From: Hyphomonadaceae bacterium
GTDB taxonomy: Bacteria; Pseudomonadota; Alphaproteobacteria; Caulobacterales; Aquidulcibacteraceae
Length of the DNA: 6,542 nt
Direction of reading: 5' to 3'
Assembly: GCA_003526465.1 (NCBI GenBank)
Contig: DPWD01000057.1
Coordinates: forward strand, 5,294 to 11,835
The notes under the pieces were generated by a model. The model was not told the DNA's origin and searched no databases. It worked only from the letters and a program-made list of their open reading frames with translations. The position numbers were made by a program, and so were the translations under genes. This document shows positions 5,647 through 6,542 of the stretch, piece after piece (the first letter of the stretch is position 1; the number at the start of each line of letters is the position of its first letter).

Positions 5647-6460
5647 GGGGAAACGCCCAATTATGCCCCAATGGCCCGTGCCCCGCCCCTAACCCCGGCG
5701 CGTGGCGGATCGCTTCAATCAGGTACGCGCGCGCAGCTTCCACCGCTGGCTCAATCGCCACGCCCTGCGCCATGTACGCCGCGATCGCCGAGGCAAGCGT
5801 GCAGCCCGTGCCGTGCGTCGCGCGCGTTTCGATGCGTTCGCTTTCGAACACGCGATAGCCTTCGCGCGTGAGCAGCACGTCGCGGACGACCGCGCCCTCG
5901 ATGTGGCCGCCTTTCACCAGCGCGGAATACGCGCCGAGTTGCTCCACCAACACCTCCGCCGCCTCCATCTGTCCGTCGAGATCGCGCACGCTCACGCCAG
6001 TGAGTGCTTCGGCTTCCGGCGCGTTTGGCGTGACGATGGCGGCGAGCGGAACCAACTCGTCGCGGATAACGGCCACCGCGTCCTCCGCCAGCAGCGCCGC
6101 GCCGCCCTTGGCGATCATTACCGGATCGAGCACCAAGGGAACGCCTGCTCCTACCGCCTCATACGCCGCGCGCACCGCGCGCACGTGCGCCGCCGAGCCC
6201 AGCATGCCGAGCTTCCACGCATCGGCGCCGAGATCGCTAATCACCGCCTCGATCTGCGCGCGCACGATCTCGGGCGGAATTTCATGCACGCCGGAAACGC
6301 CTAACGTGTTCTGCACCGTCACCGCCGTGACAGCGTTCATCGCGTAACCGCCGAGCATGGTGATTGTCTTGATGTCAGCCTGCAGCCCCGCCCCGCCGCC
6401 GGAATCAGAGCCGGCGATGATGAGAACGCGGCCTTTGGGTTGGGTTTTCGACTGCGTCAT
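5627..6460 (-). CDS. thiD: Hydroxymethylpyrimidine/phosphomethylpyrimidine kinase ThiD
   Basis: ThiD phosphorylates 4-amino-5-hydroxymethyl-2-methylpyrimidine and then its monophosphate, making the pyrimidine half of thiamine in the cytoplasm. The 277-residue protein is a ribokinase-like fold with AGSDSGGGAGLQAD (16-29), KLGMLGS (83-89), LDPVM (111-115), TPNAPEAEAL (144-153), LVKGGH (181-186) and the anion-hole motif THGTGCTLASAIAA (215-228) with Cys220. It ends with GHGPLGHNW, the normal end of the family, then about eight further residues (AFPRGHTLV region) read from a repeat. I chose the ATG at 6460. An in-frame ATG at 6493 would add 11 residues encoded by another repeat arm and not conserved. 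Neither start has a clear Shine-Dalgarno. No other thiamine genes are in view. The next gene begins 126 nt downstream. Confidence 0.95.
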   Translation of the reverse strand: MTQSKTQPKGRVLIIAGSDSGGGAGLQADIKTITMLGGYAMNAVTAVTVQNTLGVSGVHEIPPEIVRAQIEAVISDLGADAWKLGMLGSAAHVRAVRAAYEAVGAGVPLVLDPVMIAKGGAALLAEDAVAVIRDELVPLAAIVTPNAPEAEALTGVSVRDLDGQMEAAEVLVEQLGAYSALVKGGHIEGAVVRDVLLTREGYRVFESERIETRATHGTGCTLASAIAAYMAQGVAIEPAVEAARAYLIEAIRHAPGLGAGHGPLGHNWAFPRGHTLV

Positions 6461-6471
6461 GCGCGACAGCC

Positions 6472-6542
6472 CGGTGACACACACCCATCGCATAGACGGG
6501 GGCGGACATTGCGCAGCAAGTGTGAATGGGTGTGTGTCACCG
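6472..6542. repeat. Inverted-repeat element upstream of thiD
   Basis: CGGTGACACACACCCAT (6472-6488) and its exact reverse complement (6526-6542) form perfect 17-bp arms around a 37-nt centre. The right arm ends at the last base of the window, so the repeat may extend further. It sits 11 bases before the chosen thiD start, so it occupies the thiD 5' leader or promoter. It is related to the element at 5579-5646 by arm sequence (GGnGACACACAC) and by centre length. A RAYT-associated REP pair is my best guess for its nature. Confidence 0.75.

Noticed and set aside
4280..5692. Long plus-strand open frame of 470 codons
   Set aside because: It is antisense to the clearly recognisable PhzF-family gene, is rich in Arg/His/Ala as expected for a GC-rich shadow frame, and has no family motifs.
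6461..6493. Upstream in-frame ATG for thiD at 6493
   Set aside because: The added residues are encoded by the inverted-repeat arm, there is no ribosome site, and the conserved protein starts near 6460.
6461..6542. TPP riboswitch upstream of thiD
   Set aside because: The visible 82 bases are taken up by the inverted-repeat element, and I see no thi-box-like core; a more distant one would lie outside the window.
5579..6542. CRISPR array or composite transposon
   Set aside because: There are only two repeat units with unlike centres, no spacer periodicity and no transposase or cas gene.

Overview
The window is GC-rich chromosomal DNA from what looks like an alphaproteobacterium. Three things point there: a serC-serA operon whose SerC is the short alphaproteobacterial/archaeal-like type, a structured serC leader of the kind known in that class, and GC-rich REP-like hairpins. 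A Caulobacterales/Hyphomonadaceae-like relative is a reasonable guess but unproven. All intact genes lie on the minus strand, so transcription runs from high to low coordinates.

Layout in transcription order. (1) thiD (6460-5627) encodes the HMP/HMP-P kinase of thiamine synthesis. It is bracketed by two related inverted-repeat elements (6472-6542 and 5579-5646). The downstream element supplies the last codons and the stop of thiD. (2) A PhzF-family protein (5500-4460) keeps the catalytic Glu/His/Asp set and carries an unusual proline-rich, basic C-terminal tail of about 80 residues. (3) A small two-helix membrane protein of unknown function (4403-3930) has a Cys-rich N-terminus. (4) A gene-poor stretch of nearly 600 bases (3929-3340) holds a decayed plus-strand Xre/HigA-type antitoxin gene (3651-3875), a strong GC hairpin and the serC leader. 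(5) The serine operon runs serC (3339-2167), a 140-residue orphan CdiI-like immunity gene (2164-1742), then serA (1718-138). Gaps inside the operon are 2 and 23 nt. (6) Two REP-like hairpin modules in opposite orientation lie downstream of serA (1-110).

SerA oxidises 3-phosphoglycerate and SerC transaminates the product, giving phosphoserine. They are probably co-expressed under the leader RNA, whose last hairpin covers the serC ribosome binding site. The most notable feature is the contact-dependent-inhibition immunity-like gene wedged between these two housekeeping genes, with no toxin or transporter gene in view. The antitoxin scar about 300 bp upstream of serC and the repeats around thiD show that the spaces between housekeeping genes here have taken in and degraded accessory DNA. 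I did not find a complete new defence or biosynthetic system.
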